Shown: in pieces, positions 16,260 through 25,010 of the stretch
Layout: every line of letters starts with the position of its first letter
Position numbering within the stretch: the stretch's first letter is position 1
From: an uncultured Bacteroidales bacterium
GTDB lineage: Bacteria > Bacteroidota > Bacteroidia > Bacteroidales > Bacteroidaceae
Direction of reading: 5' to 3'
Assembly: GCA_902774335.1 (NCBI GenBank)
Contig: CACYHW010000006.1
Span: 124,001 to 188,000, forward strand
Length of the DNA: 64,000 nt
Translations under genes and position numbers: made by a program
The notes under the pieces: generated by a model
Database searches by the model: none
What the model was told of the DNA's origin: nothing
The model's input: the letters and a program-made list of their open reading frames with translations, nothing else

Positions 16260-18401
16260 TTATAAGTTCTCAATCTTGTTCATCATCTTTGCGGTAGCCT
16301 TGATGGCAGCCTCGGTCTGGTCGGCGTCAAGACCGCGTGTACGGAACTCCTCACCCTTGAAGTTCCAGGTAATTATAGTCTGCACAAAGGCATCGGTACG
16401 GCCTCCAGGCGGGATTGACACGGTGTAGTTGGTCAGCACCGGGAAGGGCTTGTCCAGGCTGGCGTATATCTTGCGCAGTGCACGCACAAATGCATCGTAC
16501 TGACCGTCACCTGTAGCGGCATCCTGATAGACCTTGCCGTTAATCTCAATCTTGACGGTTGCCTGCGGACGAAGGCCCTGCGTAAGACTAAGCGAATAGT
16601 TGAGTATGCGGATTCTCTGCTCCTCCTGTTCGTGGTGCAGCACATCATGTACAATATACGGAAGGTCATCCTGTGTAACCTGCTCCTTCTTTACACCCAG
16701 TTCAATGATACGGTCGGTCACCTTGCGCATGGACTCCTCGTCCAGCTCAATACCCATAGCCTCCAGGTTCATCTGGATGCTGGCCTTACCGCTGTTCTTA
16801 CCCAGCGCATACTCACGCACGCGGCCAAAACGCTCCGGCAGCAGGTTATTGAAATAGAGGTTATCCTTCTTGTCACCATCAGCATGGACACCTGCGCACT
16901 GCGTAAAGACGAACTCACCCACCAGAGGCATGTTATGCGGAATATGCAGGCCGCTGTCCATCTCAACCTTACGGCTCACCTTGAACAGACGGCTCTCATT
17001 GAGCCCCGTCATCATACCCATCTGATCCTTGAGTACAGCCATCACACTGCCCAGAGGTGCGTTTCCGGCCCTCTCGCCCAGACCGTTCACGGTGGTGTGT
17101 ATACCCTTCATTCCCGCACGCACGGCGCTCCACACATTTGACAGGGCCAGGTCATAATCATTATGGGCATGGAAATCAAAATGTACGGACGGATAGCGCT
17201 CAACCATCATAGAGCAGTACTTGAGAGTGGTATCGGGATTAAGAATACCCAGTGTATCGGGCAGCATTATGCGTTTGACGGGCATGGCGGTCAGTGCATC
17301 AGTCAACTCAAAGACATACTCAGGCGAGTCCTTCATGCCGTTGCTCCAGTCCTCCAGATAGACGTTCACATCCATACCGCGGCTCACTGCATACTCCACG
17401 GTACTCAGTATATCGGCAATATGCTCAGCCGGAGTCTTGCCCAGCTGCGCAGTCACGTGCTTCAGGCTGCCCTTGCAGAGCAGGTTCATCACGCGGCATC
17501 CGGTAGCCAGAATCCAATCGGCCGAACGGTTCTGATCAACAAAACCCAGCACCTCCACGCGGTTCAGACAGCCGTTGCGCTGCGCCCACTCGGCAATGCC
17601 GCGCACGCTCTCCTGCTCACGGTCCGATACCATGGCCGATGCTATCTCCACGCGGTCCACATTGACCTCGGACAGCAGCGACTGCACAATGCTCAACTTT
17701 TCCTGGTTGGAAAAACTTACGCCCGATGTCTGCTCACCGTCACGCAGCGTGGTATCCAGAATCTCCACGTAACGGCGTGAGGCACGGTTCTTTTCAAACT
17801 CATCAATATCGGCATTACGGCTCATCAGATAATCAATGTCGTCATAGCCGTTCATCAGGCAGTACTTCTTGTAGCTGTTTATGCTAAAGGTCTCCTGCGC
17901 GCCGGTGGTCATATCGGTTATGGTCTGCGCAGGCAGATCCACCTTGACGCGTGCATCAAGGTTGGCGTTTATGTTCTTGAGCAGATTGTCACGGAACTCC
18001 TCCGATACCACCACAGGCAGCACAAAGCAGTTGAGCAGGTTGTTGCGGTGAATATCGGCAAAGCTGCTTGACACCACCACACGTATGCCGTAGCCCGATA
18101 TAGCCCAGGCGGCATGCTCACGGCTTGAACCCGATCCCCAGTTGGCACCGGCCACCACAATCTGGCGGTGACCCTCACGGGGAGTCTCGTTGAAACCTGG
18201 CTGGTTCAATATGAAATCCATTACCGGATTGCCATTGGCATCATACCTGAGGTCATGCATGAACGCATCGCCAAAGAACTTGGGGTCACGTGTGGTCGAT
18301 GCCAGATAACGCGCCGGTATTATAAGGTCTGTATTGCAGTTGTCTATCGCTATAGGTAAGCAGGTAGACTCTATTACTCCGAATTTCTTTTCCATAGTCA
18401 T
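16260..18401 (-). CDS. leuD: Fusion: isopropylmalate isomerase small subunit + isopropylmalate/citramalate synthase
   Basis: 713 residues, two enzymes in one chain. Residues 1-~200 are LeuD (NCNTDLIIPARYL, GANWGSGSSREHAAWA), normally a free ~200-residue subunit of LeuCD. Residues ~208-713 are an alpha-isopropylmalate/citramalate synthase-type enzyme: [19 protein letters not shown] (metal-binding Asp, Arg), HFDFHAHNDYDLALSN, GLGERAGNAPLGS, and a C-terminal LeuA-type allosteric domain. The operon already has a LeuA, so this second synthase may be a citramalate synthase; its substrate cannot be settled from sequence. No internal stop or frameshift separates the parts. Start ATG 18401 or the ATG two codons later. 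Confidence 0.9.
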   Translation of the reverse strand: MTMEKKFGVIESTCLPIAIDNCNTDLIIPARYLASTTRDPKFFGDAFMHDLRYDANGNPVMDFILNQPGFNETPREGHRQIVVAGANWGSGSSREHAAWAISGYGIRVVVSSSFADIHRNNLLNCFVLPVVVSEEFRDNLLKNINANLDARVKVDLPAQTITDMTTGAQETFSINSYKKYCLMNGYDDIDYLMSRNADIDEFEKNRASRRYVEILDTTLRDGEQTSGVSFSNQEKLSIVQSLLSEVNVDRVEIASAMVSDREQESVRGIAEWAQRNGCLNRVEVLGFVDQNRSADWILATGCRVMNLLCKGSLKHVTAQLGKTPAEHIADILSTVEYAVSRGMDVNVYLEDWSNGMKDSPEYVFELTDALTAMPVKRIMLPDTLGILNPDTTLKYCSMMVERYPSVHFDFHAHNDYDLALSNVWSAVRAGMKGIHTTVNGLGERAGNAPLGSVMAVLKDQMGMMTGLNESRLFKVSRKVEMDSGLHIPHNMPLVGEFVFTQCAGVHADGDKKDNLYFNNLLPERFGRVREYALGKNSGKASIQMNLEAMGIELDEESMRKVTDRIIELGVKKEQVTQDDLPYIVHDVLHHEQEEQRIRILNYSLSLTQGLRPQATVKIEINGKVYQDAATGDGQYDAFVRALRKIYASLDKPFPVLTNYTVSIPPGGRTDAFVQTIITWNFKGEEFRTRGLDADQTEAAIKATAKMMNKIENL

Positions 18402-18414
18402 GGGCAGTTGTTGG

Positions 18415-19812
18415 TCATTTCATAAACTTGCGCGGATCTGTTATCACACCTGTTATGGCACTCGCAGCCACTGTCAGGGGCGATGCCAGCACGGTCCTTG
18501 CGCCGGGTCCCTGACGACCCACAAAGTTGCGGTTGGAGGTCGATATGCTCAGCTTTCCTGCGGGAACCTTATCGGGGTTCATGGCCAGACAGGCCGAGCA
18601 TGACGGCAGACGCAGCTCAAAGCCGGCATCGGCCAATACCTTATCAATACCCTCATCTATTATCTGCTTACGTACCAGCCATGAGCCGGGAACCAGCCAT
18701 GCGGTAACGTTATCGGCCTTCTTATGACCCTTTACCACACTTGCAAAAGCGCGGAAATCCTCAATGCGGCCGTTGGTGCAGGCACCCAGAAAACACCAGT
18801 CAACAGGTGTGCCCTCCAGCTTCTGTCCCGGCTCAAACTGCATATAGTCAAGCTGGGTCTTAAGCTGCACGCGCTCCATATCACTCATGCCGTCATAAGT
18901 GGGAATGGTGCCGTCAACGGCTATGCCCGCACCGGGGTTGGTTCCGTAGGTTATGCGCGGTGCAATGTCATCGGCATAATAGGTTACCTCCTTGTCAAAC
19001 ACCGCATCGTCATCAGTATGGAGCTCACGCCATGATGCCACCGCCATATCCCAGTCGGCACCCTTGGGGGCATACTCGCGACCCTTCAGATATGCAAACG
19101 TAGTCTCATCGGGGGCAATCAGTCCGGCGCGGCTGCCCATCTCAATCGATAGGTTGGACAGCGTGAGTCGGCCCTCCATGCTCATGTCGCGAATAACCTG
19201 GCCGGCATACTCAACAGCATATCCCGTAGCACCTGATGTGGTCATGCGGGCCATTATGTAGAGTGCCACATCCTTGGCTGTAACACAAGGAGCAAGCTTA
19301 CCCTCTATGTTTATGCGCATGGTCTTGGGCTTGCTCTGCAGAATGCACTGCGAAGCCAGGACCTGGGCAACCTCGGATGTGCCTATACCCATTGCGATGG
19401 CACCCACCGCACCATGGGTCGATGTATGCGAGTCTCCGCACACAATGGTCATGCCAGGCAGTGAGAGAGCTTTCTCAGGACCCACCACATGGATAATTCC
19501 GTTATCCTTTGAACCCATCTCAAAATGGGTAATCCCAAACTCACGACAGTTGGCCTTAAGTGTCTCCACCTGCTTGCGGCCCACAGGATCATCAATACGC
19601 TCCTGATTATCGGACGGGGTATTATGATCCGGCATAGCGTATATGCGCTCCGGGCAGCGTACGCCCACCTTCTTGTCACGCAGGGTATCGAATGCCTGCG
19701 GGGTGGTAACCTCGTGGCAGTACAGACGGTCTATGTACAACTGTGTGGGACCGTCGGGGATGGCCTGCACTACATGCGCATCCCATATCTTGTCAAACAG
19801 CGTCTTGCCCAT
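18415..19812 (-). CDS. leuC: 3-isopropylmalate dehydratase large subunit
   Basis: 465 residues, aconitase family. Isomerises 2- to 3-isopropylmalate with LeuD; holds a 4Fe-4S cluster. Cluster cysteines are in [10 protein letters not shown] (~345) and [13 protein letters not shown] (~410). [20 protein letters not shown] is the substrate-binding signature. ATG 19812 is preferred to the GTG one codon earlier; either start overlaps the end of leuA by about 20 nt, so translation is coupled. The partner LeuD is the first domain of the next gene. Confidence 0.97.
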   Translation of the reverse strand: MGKTLFDKIWDAHVVQAIPDGPTQLYIDRLYCHEVTTPQAFDTLRDKKVGVRCPERIYAMPDHNTPSDNQERIDDPVGRKQVETLKANCREFGITHFEMGSKDNGIIHVVGPEKALSLPGMTIVCGDSHTSTHGAVGAIAMGIGTSEVAQVLASQCILQSKPKTMRINIEGKLAPCVTAKDVALYIMARMTTSGATGYAVEYAGQVIRDMSMEGRLTLSNLSIEMGSRAGLIAPDETTFAYLKGREYAPKGADWDMAVASWRELHTDDDAVFDKEVTYYADDIAPRITYGTNPGAGIAVDGTIPTYDGMSDMERVQLKTQLDYMQFEPGQKLEGTPVDWCFLGACTNGRIEDFRAFASVVKGHKKADNVTAWLVPGSWLVRKQIIDEGIDKVLADAGFELRLPSCSACLAMNPDKVPAGKLSISTSNRNFVGRQGPGARTVLASPLTVAASAITGVITDPRKFMK

Positions 19813-21319
19813 CACTCTCAGGTCTGAATTTGTTTATACAATCTATATACGCCTCAACGCTGGCGGTAACGATATCCGTATCGGACCCGAAACCGTAGTA
19901 CAGATGGTTGTCATTCTCCACCTGCATATGCACCTTACAGGCATCATCCGATCCCTTTGACAGGGCCTGGATGGTCATCTCCTTAAGCGTCATGGTACGT
20001 TTGATTATCTTCTTGAGCGCCTTGATCGATGCATCCAGCGGTCCGTTTCCGGTCGATGAAGCGTCAAACACCTGACCATCCACACTCAGACGGATAGTGG
20101 CATCGGGCACCACACCCTTGCCGGTGGTAACCTGGAGAGCCTCCAGACGCACATGCTTTTTGGCCGATAAGTCCGCACCGGCAAGCATCAGTATATCATC
20201 ATCGGTAAGTTCCTTCTTCTTGTCGGCCAGTTTCAGGAATGCCTCATATATGCGGTTTATTGCCACTGAATCAACCTTTACGCCCAGAGCATTGAGCCTA
20301 TGCTTGAGTGCTGCGCGTCCCGAGCGGGCGGTAAGTACTATGTTGGCCTCTTCCAGACCCACATCCTTGGGGTTGATTATCTCATACGTGCTGGTGTTCT
20401 TGAGCACGCCGTCCTGATGTATGCCGCTGGAGTGCGCAAATGCGTTTCGGCCCACAATAGCCTTGTTGAACTGCACCGGCATGCTCATGAGCGATGACAC
20501 CAGACGGCTGGCTGCAGTTATGCGCTGGGTGTTGATTCCGCACTCCAGGGGCAGGTTATGGTGGCACTTAAGGATCATTGCTATCTCCTCAAGCGATGTG
20601 TTGCCGGCCCTCTCGCCTACTCCGTTTATGGTTACCTCTACCTGGCGGGCTCCGTTCAGGATTCCGCTCATGGTGTTGGCTGTAGCCATTCCCAAATCGT
20701 TATGGCAGTGTGTGGAGAGTATGGCCTTTCCGTTGGCCAGACCATCTACATGCTCCATCAGGTACTTTATCTTGGCTCCGAACTCATCGGGCAGACAGTA
20801 ACCTGTGGTATCGGGTATGTTTATTATGGTGGCGCCGGCCTTGATGGCAGCCTCGGCCACACGCGCCAGGTATTCATTATCCGTACGGCCGGCATCCTCG
20901 GCGTAGAACTCCACCTCACAGCGCTTGGACGCAGCATACTTTACGGCTGCCACCGCACGCTCCAGGATCTCCTCACGAGTGCTGTTGAACTTGTATCGGA
21001 TGTGCTCGTCGCTGGTGCCTATTCCGGTGTGGATACGCTTTAGCCTTGCGTACTGCAGGGCATCGGCGGCTGCGTCTATATCGGCCTCAACGGCACGGGT
21101 CAGGGCGCAGATAATAGGGTTGCTCACGGCTTTTGATATCTCCACTACCGAGTTGAAATCACCCGGGCTGCTTACCGGAAATCCGGCCTCAATCACATCC
21201 ACGCCCAACTGCTCGAGTTGGCGTGCCACCTCAATCTTCTCAATGGTGTTGAGCTGGCAGCCCGGGACCTGTTCGCCGTCCCGGAGTGTGGTGTCAAAGA
21301 AAATGATCCTGTCTGACAT
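19793..21319 (-). CDS. leuA: 2-isopropylmalate synthase
   Basis: 508 residues from ATG 21319; an upstream in-frame TTG at 21346 is rejected as it sits next to the attenuator hairpin. Condenses acetyl-CoA with 2-oxoisovalerate. Motifs: [57 protein letters not shown] and a C-terminal regulatory domain (~380-508) for leucine feedback. First structural gene of the operon, downstream of an Ile-rich leader peptide and terminator. Confidence 0.97.
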   Translation of the reverse strand: MSDRIIFFDTTLRDGEQVPGCQLNTIEKIEVARQLEQLGVDVIEAGFPVSSPGDFNSVVEISKAVSNPIICALTRAVEADIDAAADALQYARLKRIHTGIGTSDEHIRYKFNSTREEILERAVAAVKYAASKRCEVEFYAEDAGRTDNEYLARVAEAAIKAGATIINIPDTTGYCLPDEFGAKIKYLMEHVDGLANGKAILSTHCHNDLGMATANTMSGILNGARQVEVTINGVGERAGNTSLEEIAMILKCHHNLPLECGINTQRITAASRLVSSLMSMPVQFNKAIVGRNAFAHSSGIHQDGVLKNTSTYEIINPKDVGLEEANIVLTARSGRAALKHRLNALGVKVDSVAINRIYEAFLKLADKKKELTDDDILMLAGADLSAKKHVRLEALQVTTGKGVVPDATIRLSVDGQVFDASSTGNGPLDASIKALKKIIKRTMTLKEMTIQALSKGSDDACKVHMQVENDNHLYYGFGSDTDIVTASVEAYIDCINKFRPESDGQDAV

Positions 21320-21348
21320 TCTATTTTGTTTGTTAATGTTGGTCAAAC

Positions 21349-21384
21349 AAAAAAGCCTCTCTCACATCTGTGAGAAAGGCTTTT
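21349..21384 (-). terminator. Attenuator terminator of the leu operon
   Basis: Minus strand hairpin: AAAAGCCTTTCTCACA, GA, TGTGAGAGAGGCTTTTTT. GC-containing stem followed by a T-run, between the leader peptide stop and leuA. The 5' arm segment CTTTCTCACA (21369-21378) can instead pair with TGTGAGGAAG at 21421-21430 (10 bp with one G-U), the antiterminator. Confidence 0.85.
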
Positions 21385-21415
21385 GCATTTATTTTAACTC
21401 TGTCAGATATATGCG

Positions 21416-21481
21416 TCAGGCTTCCTCACACCGGCAGTCCGGAATGATAATGGAAATAATAATGAAGCCCTGCAGTCGCAT
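21416..21481 (-). CDS. Ile-rich leader peptide of the leu operon attenuator
   Basis: 21 codons, ATG 21481 to TGA 21416. Codons 7-13 read Ile-Ile-Ile-Ser-Ile-Ile-Ile (ATT ATT ATT TCC ATT ATC ATT), with one Leu at codon 3. It follows a perfect promoter and precedes a terminator. The segment CAGGGCTTC just before the Ile run (21464-21472) can pair with GAAGCCTG (21417-21424), which overlaps the antiterminator strand. A ribosome stalled at Ile codons would free that strand to block the terminator. The peptide itself probably has no other function. Confidence 0.85.
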   Translation of the reverse strand: MRLQGFIIISIIIPDCRCEEA

Positions 21482-21515
21482 AAATCTTTCTAGTCGTTTT
21501 CTCTTAAATCGACCG

Positions 21516-21546
21516 CAAAGGTAAATACTCCTGTCAAACTGACAAA
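21516..21546 (-). promoter_or_regulatory. Promoter of the leu operon
   Basis: Minus strand TTTG (21543-21546), 19 nt, TACCTTTG (21516-21523): an exact match to the Bacteroides-type -33/-7 consensus. Transcription would start near 21509, about 28 nt before the leader peptide ATG. Confidence 0.8.
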
Positions 21547-21565
21547 ACAAAATCCCAAAATTTTC

Positions 21566-21633
21566 AAAAGGTGACAAAGGGGACGGTTCCGTTTGGCTCG
21601 AACCAAACGGAACCGTCCCCTTTGTCATCTTTT
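21566..21633. repeat. Family 1 palindrome, copy 4 (variant)
   Basis: Arms of 26 bp (21571-21596, 21603-21628) extended by AAAAG/CTTTT. Relative to the other copies the arm reads GGTTCCGTTTGG instead of GGTTCTGTTTGG and the opposite arm carries the matching A-to-G change, a compensatory pair. It separates the divergent leu promoter and kinase cassette promoter. Confidence 0.9.
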
Positions 21634-21636
21634 TTG

Positions 21637-21644
21637 TATCTTTG
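21637..21644 (+). promoter_or_regulatory. -7 element of the kinase/PqqD/ABC cassette
   Basis: TATCTTTG, perfect TAnnTTTG, ending 6 nt before ATG 21651. Transcription would start at about the ATG, implying a leaderless or nearly leaderless message. The nearest TTTG upstream (21621-21624, inside the palindrome) is 12 nt away, too close for a normal -33. Confidence 0.5.
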
Positions 21645-21650
21645 CAATTA

Positions 21651-22505
21651 ATGGAGAAGGAGTATTATATAGTTGCGGAGCATTTGTTTTGCGTTGAGGG
21701 CCAGGATAGTATACTGGGGCTCCTGACAAACTATACTCCTTTCAAGACCCACCAAAGGGACGATGCACTCTTTAGCCTGACCGTTGTAGAGGGAGGACCA
21801 ATACAGTATATTGAGGAACTGCGGCAGGATGAGGAGGGGCAGGATATTGTGTGTGGACATACTGAGCAGGGTGATGCGGTTTTTGAGTTCCTATGGAGTG
21901 GCCGTACGGCCGGATGGCTGGTTTGCACAGCCGGATATCGCCAGGGCACTCTTCACTTAAGCGGATTCCAGGTTAAGGCGGCTGTTGACAATGCTCTTAT
22001 GATACTCTTTGCTATGGCATCGGCCTGCTCGGGTACGGTGCTGTTCCATGCAGCGGCAGTGTCGCTTGACGGCAAGAGCTATATGTTCCTGGGCAAGAGC
22101 GGTACAGGCAAGAGCACCCATGCCAGGCTTTGGCTGCAGAACCTGCAGGGCGTGGAGCTCATGAACGATGACAACCCCGCTGTCCGCATAAAGGCCGATG
22201 GCACCGCCACCGTCTACGGAACGCCCTGGAGCGGCAAGACCCCCTGTTACCGCAACATCAGCTCACCGCTGGGCGGCGTAGTGCTGCTAAGTCAGGCTCC
22301 CTACAACAAGATAACAAGGCTCAACGGCATAGGCGCATACGCGGCGGTGGTTGCCAGCATATCGGGCAAACGCTGGGACAGCAGGATTGCCGACGGCCTG
22401 CATGAGACAGAGAATGCTCTTGCCGCAGGCGTACCCATGTGGCATCTGGCTTGCCTTCCCGATGCCGATGCAGCTCACCTTTGTAAAGATACAATAGCGG
22501 TATGA
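21651..22505 (+). CDS. HprK-like kinase of a RiPP-like cassette
   Basis: 284 residues. Start ATG 21651; the TTG at 21642 lies in the -7 box. The C-terminal half resembles the HPr-kinase/PEP-carboxykinase fold: FHAAAV at 132-137, P-loop GKSGTGKST at 148-156, acidic pair in LMNDDNP (~171-176) and GTPWSGK. The HPr target site and oligomerisation parts of true HprK are lacking. Relatives occur in some lasso-peptide clusters where they phosphorylate the peptide. It overlaps the next gene by ATGA. The role, Ser/Thr phosphorylation of a small peptide, is inference from context. Confidence 0.75.
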   Translation: MEKEYYIVAEHLFCVEGQDSILGLLTNYTPFKTHQRDDALFSLTVVEGGPIQYIEELRQDEEGQDIVCGHTEQGDAVFEFLWSGRTAGWLVCTAGYRQGTLHLSGFQVKAAVDNALMILFAMASACSGTVLFHAAAVSLDGKSYMFLGKSGTGKSTHARLWLQNLQGVELMNDDNPAVRIKADGTATVYGTPWSGKTPCYRNISSPLGGVVLLSQAPYNKITRLNGIGAYAAVVASISGKRWDSRIADGLHETENALAAGVPMWHLACLPDADAAHLCKDTIAV

Positions 22506-22948
22506 CCGATGACGTTATAATAAAGGAGGCTGTCCGCCTGGTGCAGGACGGCGTGAGCGTGACTTTCCCGGTCAAGGGGCGCAGCATGCTGCCGTTCATC
22601 TTTGGCGGGCGGGACAGCGTGATACTGCAAAAGCCGGAGCATCTGCGCGTAGGGCTGGTTGTGCTGGCACAGGTGGGGCCCGATACTTACGTGGTGCACC
22701 GCATTATAAAAATCACGCCTGACCTCATAACACTTATGGGCGACGGCAATATACGCGGCACGGAAAGTTGTACGCCCGCCCAGGTACTGGCTATTGCCAC
22801 CCATGTGGTCAGGCCCAATGGCAAACGCCGCCCGCTTGACTCCTTTGCCAAACTGGCCTTGGCGCACATCTGGTATATAATAAGACCTTTGCGCAGGTAC
22901 ATCCTGGCAGGATTAAGGATATTAAGACCGAAAAAATACAAGATATGA
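22502..22948 (+). CDS. S24/S26-family (signal-peptidase-like) protein
   Basis: 148 residues. Ser28 in KGRSMLPF is the nucleophile position of signal peptidases; His66 in YVVHRI stands where bacterial enzymes have Lys, as in the SipW/ER type; GDGN at 80-83 is the conserved Asp/Asn block. A basic, hydrophobic C-terminal segment (~118-140) may bind membrane. Overlaps both neighbours by ATGA. Probably trims the product of the cassette, perhaps removing a leader; no separate leader peptidase is encoded in the exporter. Confidence 0.75.
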   Translation: MTDDVIIKEAVRLVQDGVSVTFPVKGRSMLPFIFGGRDSVILQKPEHLRVGLVVLAQVGPDTYVVHRIIKITPDLITLMGDGNIRGTESCTPAQVLAIATHVVRPNGKRRPLDSFAKLALAHIWYIIRPLRRYILAGLRILRPKKYKI

Positions 22949-23214
22949 AGATAAAGAAAGGATTCATCCTCCGCACCGTCTGCGGAGAGAACGTAATAGT
23001 AGGCGAAGGCCTTGACGCCATCAACTTCGGGCGCATGCTCTCTCTTAACGAAACTGCCGCTTTCCTCTGGAAAAAGGCAATGGAATACGGTGACTTTACG
23101 GCAGATAGCCTGGCCGATGCACTCTGTCAGGAGTATGACGTGGATCAGGCTCAGGCGCTTAATGACGTAAAGGAAACCTTAGACAACTGGACTAAACTGG
23201 GAGTGATAGAATGA
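22945..23214 (+). CDS. PqqD-like peptide-binding protein (RRE)
   Basis: 89 residues with the PqqD fold pattern: three beta strands (KGFILRTVCGENVIVGEG), the LNETAAFLWKKAM helix and a winged-helix-like C-terminus (VDQAQALNDVKETLDNWTKLGVIE). PqqD-like proteins are RiPP recognition elements that bind a precursor leader and present it to enzymes; in lasso clusters the equivalent is B1. Overlaps neighbours by 4 nt on both sides. The best candidate ligand here is the 42-residue peptide encoded at 24882-25010. Confidence 0.85.
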   Translation: MKIKKGFILRTVCGENVIVGEGLDAINFGRMLSLNETAAFLWKKAMEYGDFTADSLADALCQEYDVDQAQALNDVKETLDNWTKLGVIE

Positions 23215-24824
23215 AATATTCAAGCTGGATATGGCGTAACACACAAGGTATCCGCCTTAACACCGCGGTACGAATTGTGGCAGGCACGGCACAGGTTGCC
23301 ATGGGCCTTCTCATGGTATGGCTGAGCCGCCGCTTCATTGATGAGACCATCCGTACCGGCACCACCCGTGACGTCATTGTCATGGTCACATGGCTGGTGC
23401 TTACCGTAGTAGGCGGAGTCCTGCTGCGTCAGGTCTATTTCCTGCTCACCACCAAGGCAAGTATCCGCCAAACCAACGCCATACGCCTGCGCATGTTCAG
23501 CGGACTGTTCCGCCGCCAGCTCTATGACGAGAAAGAGATACACTCGGGTGATATCAGTTCCCGCCTTACCAAGGATATCGAGGTGGTATCAGAAACCACT
23601 ACCGATACCCTGCCCCAGATGTGCATCACCTGCATCCAGCTTATAGGTGCATTCCTGCTGCTGCATTACTTTGACCGCTGGCTTGCCTGGGCCCTGCTCA
23701 TAATGACTCCGCTTGCCATACTCATGGCCAAGTTCATAGGCCGTAAACTGCGCCAGATGACGCTTGACATACGTCAGGACGAGAGCCGCATACAGATGCA
23801 GGTACAGGAGGGCATGGAGAACAACGCCGTGCTGCGCGCCATGGGCAGCCAAGAGTGGATGACCGGCCGTCTTGACACCGCCCAGCAGAAACTAAAGGGC
23901 AACATAATGCGCCGCACCCGCTTTACCATAATGATTCGCATCATACTGGGCAGCGCATTTGGCCTGGGATATCTGCTTGCATTCGTATGGGGAGGCCTGC
24001 AATTGCGCAATGGCGCCATCACATTCGGTATCATGACATCGTTCCTGCAACTGGTAGGCCAGATACAGCATCCCGTAATGCAGCTGCTCAACCTGGTACC
24101 TCAGGTAATACACTCCACCGCCAGCATAGACCGTCTGGCCGAACTTGAGAGCAACGCCGTGGCCGATACAGGCACGCTGCACCCCACCCTGCGCGGAATA
24201 CGATTTGAAAATGTTGATTTCCGATATGCAGGCGGTGACCGTCAGATACTGTCCGGTTTTACACATGATTTCCAGCCCGGCACCAAGACCGCCCTTATGG
24301 GTGAAACCGGTATAGGCAAGACTACCCTGTTCCGCCTGATGCTTGGATTCATAAGCCCCGACAGCGGCAGCATAAATCTATATGATAACAACGAAAGCCT
24401 GACAGCAGGCGCAGAGACACGCCCCGATTTTGTGTTCGTACCCCAAGGCAATACACTCATGAGCGGCACCATCCGTTTCAACCTGCAGGTAGCCGATCCG
24501 GATGCATCGGACGAAAAACTAAAAGAGGCCCTTCATACCGCCTGCGCCGATTTTGTTCAGGAACTCCCCGACGGTCTTGACACCCTACTCGGTGAGCGCG
24601 GCAGCGGACTTAGCGAAGGCCAGGCCCAAAGAATAGCAATAGCCCGAGGCTTACTGCGCCCGGGCTCCATATTGCTTCTTGATGAGATAAGTTCTTCACT
24701 CGATCCCGAGACCGAGGCTGAACTCTATGCCCGCCTCTTCAAGGCCTATCCGCAAAAAACAATGATTTTCATCACCCATCGCCAGACCGTCACCTCCCTC
24801 TGCGATGAAACTCTGACTCTTTAA
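23211..24824 (+). CDS. ABC exporter, fused membrane and ATPase domains
   Basis: 537 residues. Six-helix exporter domain at ~1-300, then an ATPase domain: Walker A GETGIGKTT at ~363, signature LSEGQAQRIAIARGLL at ~466, Walker B SILLLDEISSSLD at ~485. There is no N-terminal C39 peptidase domain, so cleavage must come from another protein, plausibly the S26-like one. As a half-transporter it should act as a homodimer in the inner membrane, exporting the modified peptide. Last gene of the four-gene overlapped cassette. Confidence 0.9.
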   Translation: MKYSSWIWRNTQGIRLNTAVRIVAGTAQVAMGLLMVWLSRRFIDETIRTGTTRDVIVMVTWLVLTVVGGVLLRQVYFLLTTKASIRQTNAIRLRMFSGLFRRQLYDEKEIHSGDISSRLTKDIEVVSETTTDTLPQMCITCIQLIGAFLLLHYFDRWLAWALLIMTPLAILMAKFIGRKLRQMTLDIRQDESRIQMQVQEGMENNAVLRAMGSQEWMTGRLDTAQQKLKGNIMRRTRFTIMIRIILGSAFGLGYLLAFVWGGLQLRNGAITFGIMTSFLQLVGQIQHPVMQLLNLVPQVIHSTASIDRLAELESNAVADTGTLHPTLRGIRFENVDFRYAGGDRQILSGFTHDFQPGTKTALMGETGIGKTTLFRLMLGFISPDSGSINLYDNNESLTAGAETRPDFVFVPQGNTLMSGTIRFNLQVADPDASDEKLKEALHTACADFVQELPDGLDTLLGERGSGLSEGQAQRIAIARGLLRPGSILLLDEISSSLDPETEAELYARLFKAYPQKTMIFITHRQTVTSLCDETLTL

Positions 24825-24865
24825 AAAACGTTTCCCTGTGTCACTGCAAGATGACACAGGGAAAC
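24823..24865 (-). terminator. Strong terminator after the 42-residue peptide gene
   Basis: 14-bp perfect stem GTTTCCCTGTGTCA (24830-24843) / TGACACAGGGAAAC (24852-24865), loop 8 nt. In the minus direction it is followed by TTTTTT, so it terminates the peptide/adhesin transcript; it can also form at the end of the convergent ABC gene, whose stop overlaps the A-run. Confidence 0.85.
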
Positions 24866-24881
24866 AATCCATTTGTGCTAT

Positions 24882-25010
24882 TTAATTAAATATATCATCC
24901 CAAGCGGAAGTGGTGTCTTCCCCACTACCAAAAAGGATTCCCTTTGTCATTTCCAGATTGATTACCTCCGTTACGGGCTTACTGTATATCTTCTTTTCCA
25001 TAGTCGTCAT
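24882..25010 (-). CDS. Candidate RiPP precursor peptide, 42 residues
   Basis: ATG 25010 to TAA 24882 (alternative ATG at 25001). The N-terminal part has a lasso-like leader pattern, KKIYSKP (Tyr9-x-x-Pro12) followed by Val16, Leu19 and Gly24, which matches a widespread Bacteroidetes small-peptide pattern (K-x-Y-x-x-P-x3-V-x2-L). Residues 28-30 are Gly-Ser-Gly. The last 12 residues hold Thr33, Thr34, Ser35, Trp37, Asp38 and Asp39, a plausible core with phosphorylatable residues. It converges on the kinase/S26/PqqD/ABC cassette, separated by one terminator. Its ATG overlaps the adhesin stop (ATGA). Being a precursor is inference; that the frame is short, intact and well placed is directly seen. 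Confidence 0.65.
   Translation of the reverse strand: MTTMEKKIYSKPVTEVINLEMTKGILFGSGEDTTSAWDDIFN

Noticed and set aside
21597..21646. Consensus -33 box in palindrome copy 4 for the kinase gene
   Set aside because: TTTG at 21621-21624 is only 12 nt from the -7 box, outside the usual range, unlike the arrangement in copy 5.
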